From: PNKC01 sp039917655
GTDB taxonomy: Bacteria > Chloroflexota > Dehalococcoidia > Tepidiformales > Tepidiformaceae
Assembly: GCA_039917655.1 (NCBI GenBank)
Contig: JBDSJC010000287.1
Coordinates: forward strand, 1-6,035
Length of the DNA stretch: 6,035 nt
Direction: 5' to 3'
The translations under genes were made by a program, and so were the position numbers. The notes below the pieces were generated by a model. It had not been told where the DNA came from, ran no database searches, and was given only the letters and a program-made list of their open reading frames with translations. Below are positions 5,828-6,035 of the stretch, in pieces; positions within the stretch are counted from its first letter, which is position 1; each line of letters opens with the position of its first letter.

Positions 5828-6035
5828 TGCGTGGCCCCCCGTTTCCCGGGCTGGGAATGGAGCGACGGGTAGCGCGCGTCGATTACGGTGCGCAGGCGGC
5901 CGCTGGCGCGGCTCAACCGCGACTTCACAGTCCCCGGCGCCTTGCCGATCGCGAGGGCGATCTCGCGCTCCGGCAGATCGAGGAAGTAGCGCAGGTAGAG
6001 CACAACCCGGTCTTCCGCACCCAGTTCGTTGATCG
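5824..6035 (-). CDS. ECF-type RNA polymerase sigma factor, C-terminal part (5' end outside window)
   Basis: About 69 C-terminal residues are visible. They contain sigma-70 region 4: an approach helix (LGAEDRVVLYLRYFLDL), then the helix-turn-helix LPEREIALAIGKAPGTVKSR, which binds the -35 element, and LSRASGRLRTVID, followed by a short tail to the stop. The 'APGTVKSRLSRA' recognition helix is typical of ECF (group 4) sigma factors. The N-terminal region 2 is not in the window, so the ECF subgroup cannot be assigned. The stop TGA overlaps the start of the next gene by ATGA, the usual arrangement of a sigma factor with its anti-sigma. Promoters it recognises cannot be deduced from this piece. 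Confidence 0.92.
   Translation of the reverse strand, partial: INELGAEDRVVLYLRYFLDLPEREIALAIGKAPGTVKSRLSRASGRLRTVIDARYPSLHSQPGKRGATQ

Overview
The window is GC-rich and densely coding, with eight genes in compact operons and no RNA genes, mobile elements or CRISPR. The likely source is a high-GC bacterium. Chloroflexota (Dehalococcoidia- or Thermomicrobia-like) is my best guess, from the style of the anti-sigma factor's N-terminus (a 'YPETQDLAPHVLARI' segment) and of the cupredoxin. That placement is inferred from family resemblance and is not proven.

Left part (1-1481, minus strand): an acyl-CoA dehydrogenase (388 aa) lies upstream of a small antibiotic-biosynthesis-monooxygenase (ABM) domain protein, which runs off the left edge. 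The dehydrogenase lacks the usual C-terminal catalytic Glu but has a Glu at the isovaleryl-CoA/long-chain dehydrogenase position.

Divergent control region (1482-1622): 141 bases hold the starts of both transcription directions and an imperfect inverted repeat at 1517-1549, a candidate operator.

Middle part (1623-3382, plus strand): a MaoC-like double-hotdog protein is followed 56 bases later by an NAD-type short-chain dehydrogenase. With the divergent dehydrogenase, the order of chemistries would be acyl-CoA dehydrogenation, hydration and 3-hydroxy oxidation. This resembles a beta-oxidation or side-chain degradation module without a thiolase in view. The substrate is unknown.

Right part (3391-6035, minus strand), in transcription order: the C-terminal end of an ECF-type sigma factor, an anti-sigma-like membrane protein coupled to it by an ATGA overlap, a membrane-anchored cupredoxin with a complete type 1 copper site, and a DUF1028 protein that overlaps the cupredoxin gene by 41 bases. 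The first two form a regulatory pair. The cupredoxin and DUF1028 genes may be targets of it or passengers. DUF1028 converges on the short-chain dehydrogenase with only 8 bases between stop codons.

No dramatic new system is evident. The points most worth checking are the relocated catalytic base in the dehydrogenase, the atypical active site of the hotdog protein, the divergent palindrome, and the sigma/anti-sigma/cupredoxin arrangement.
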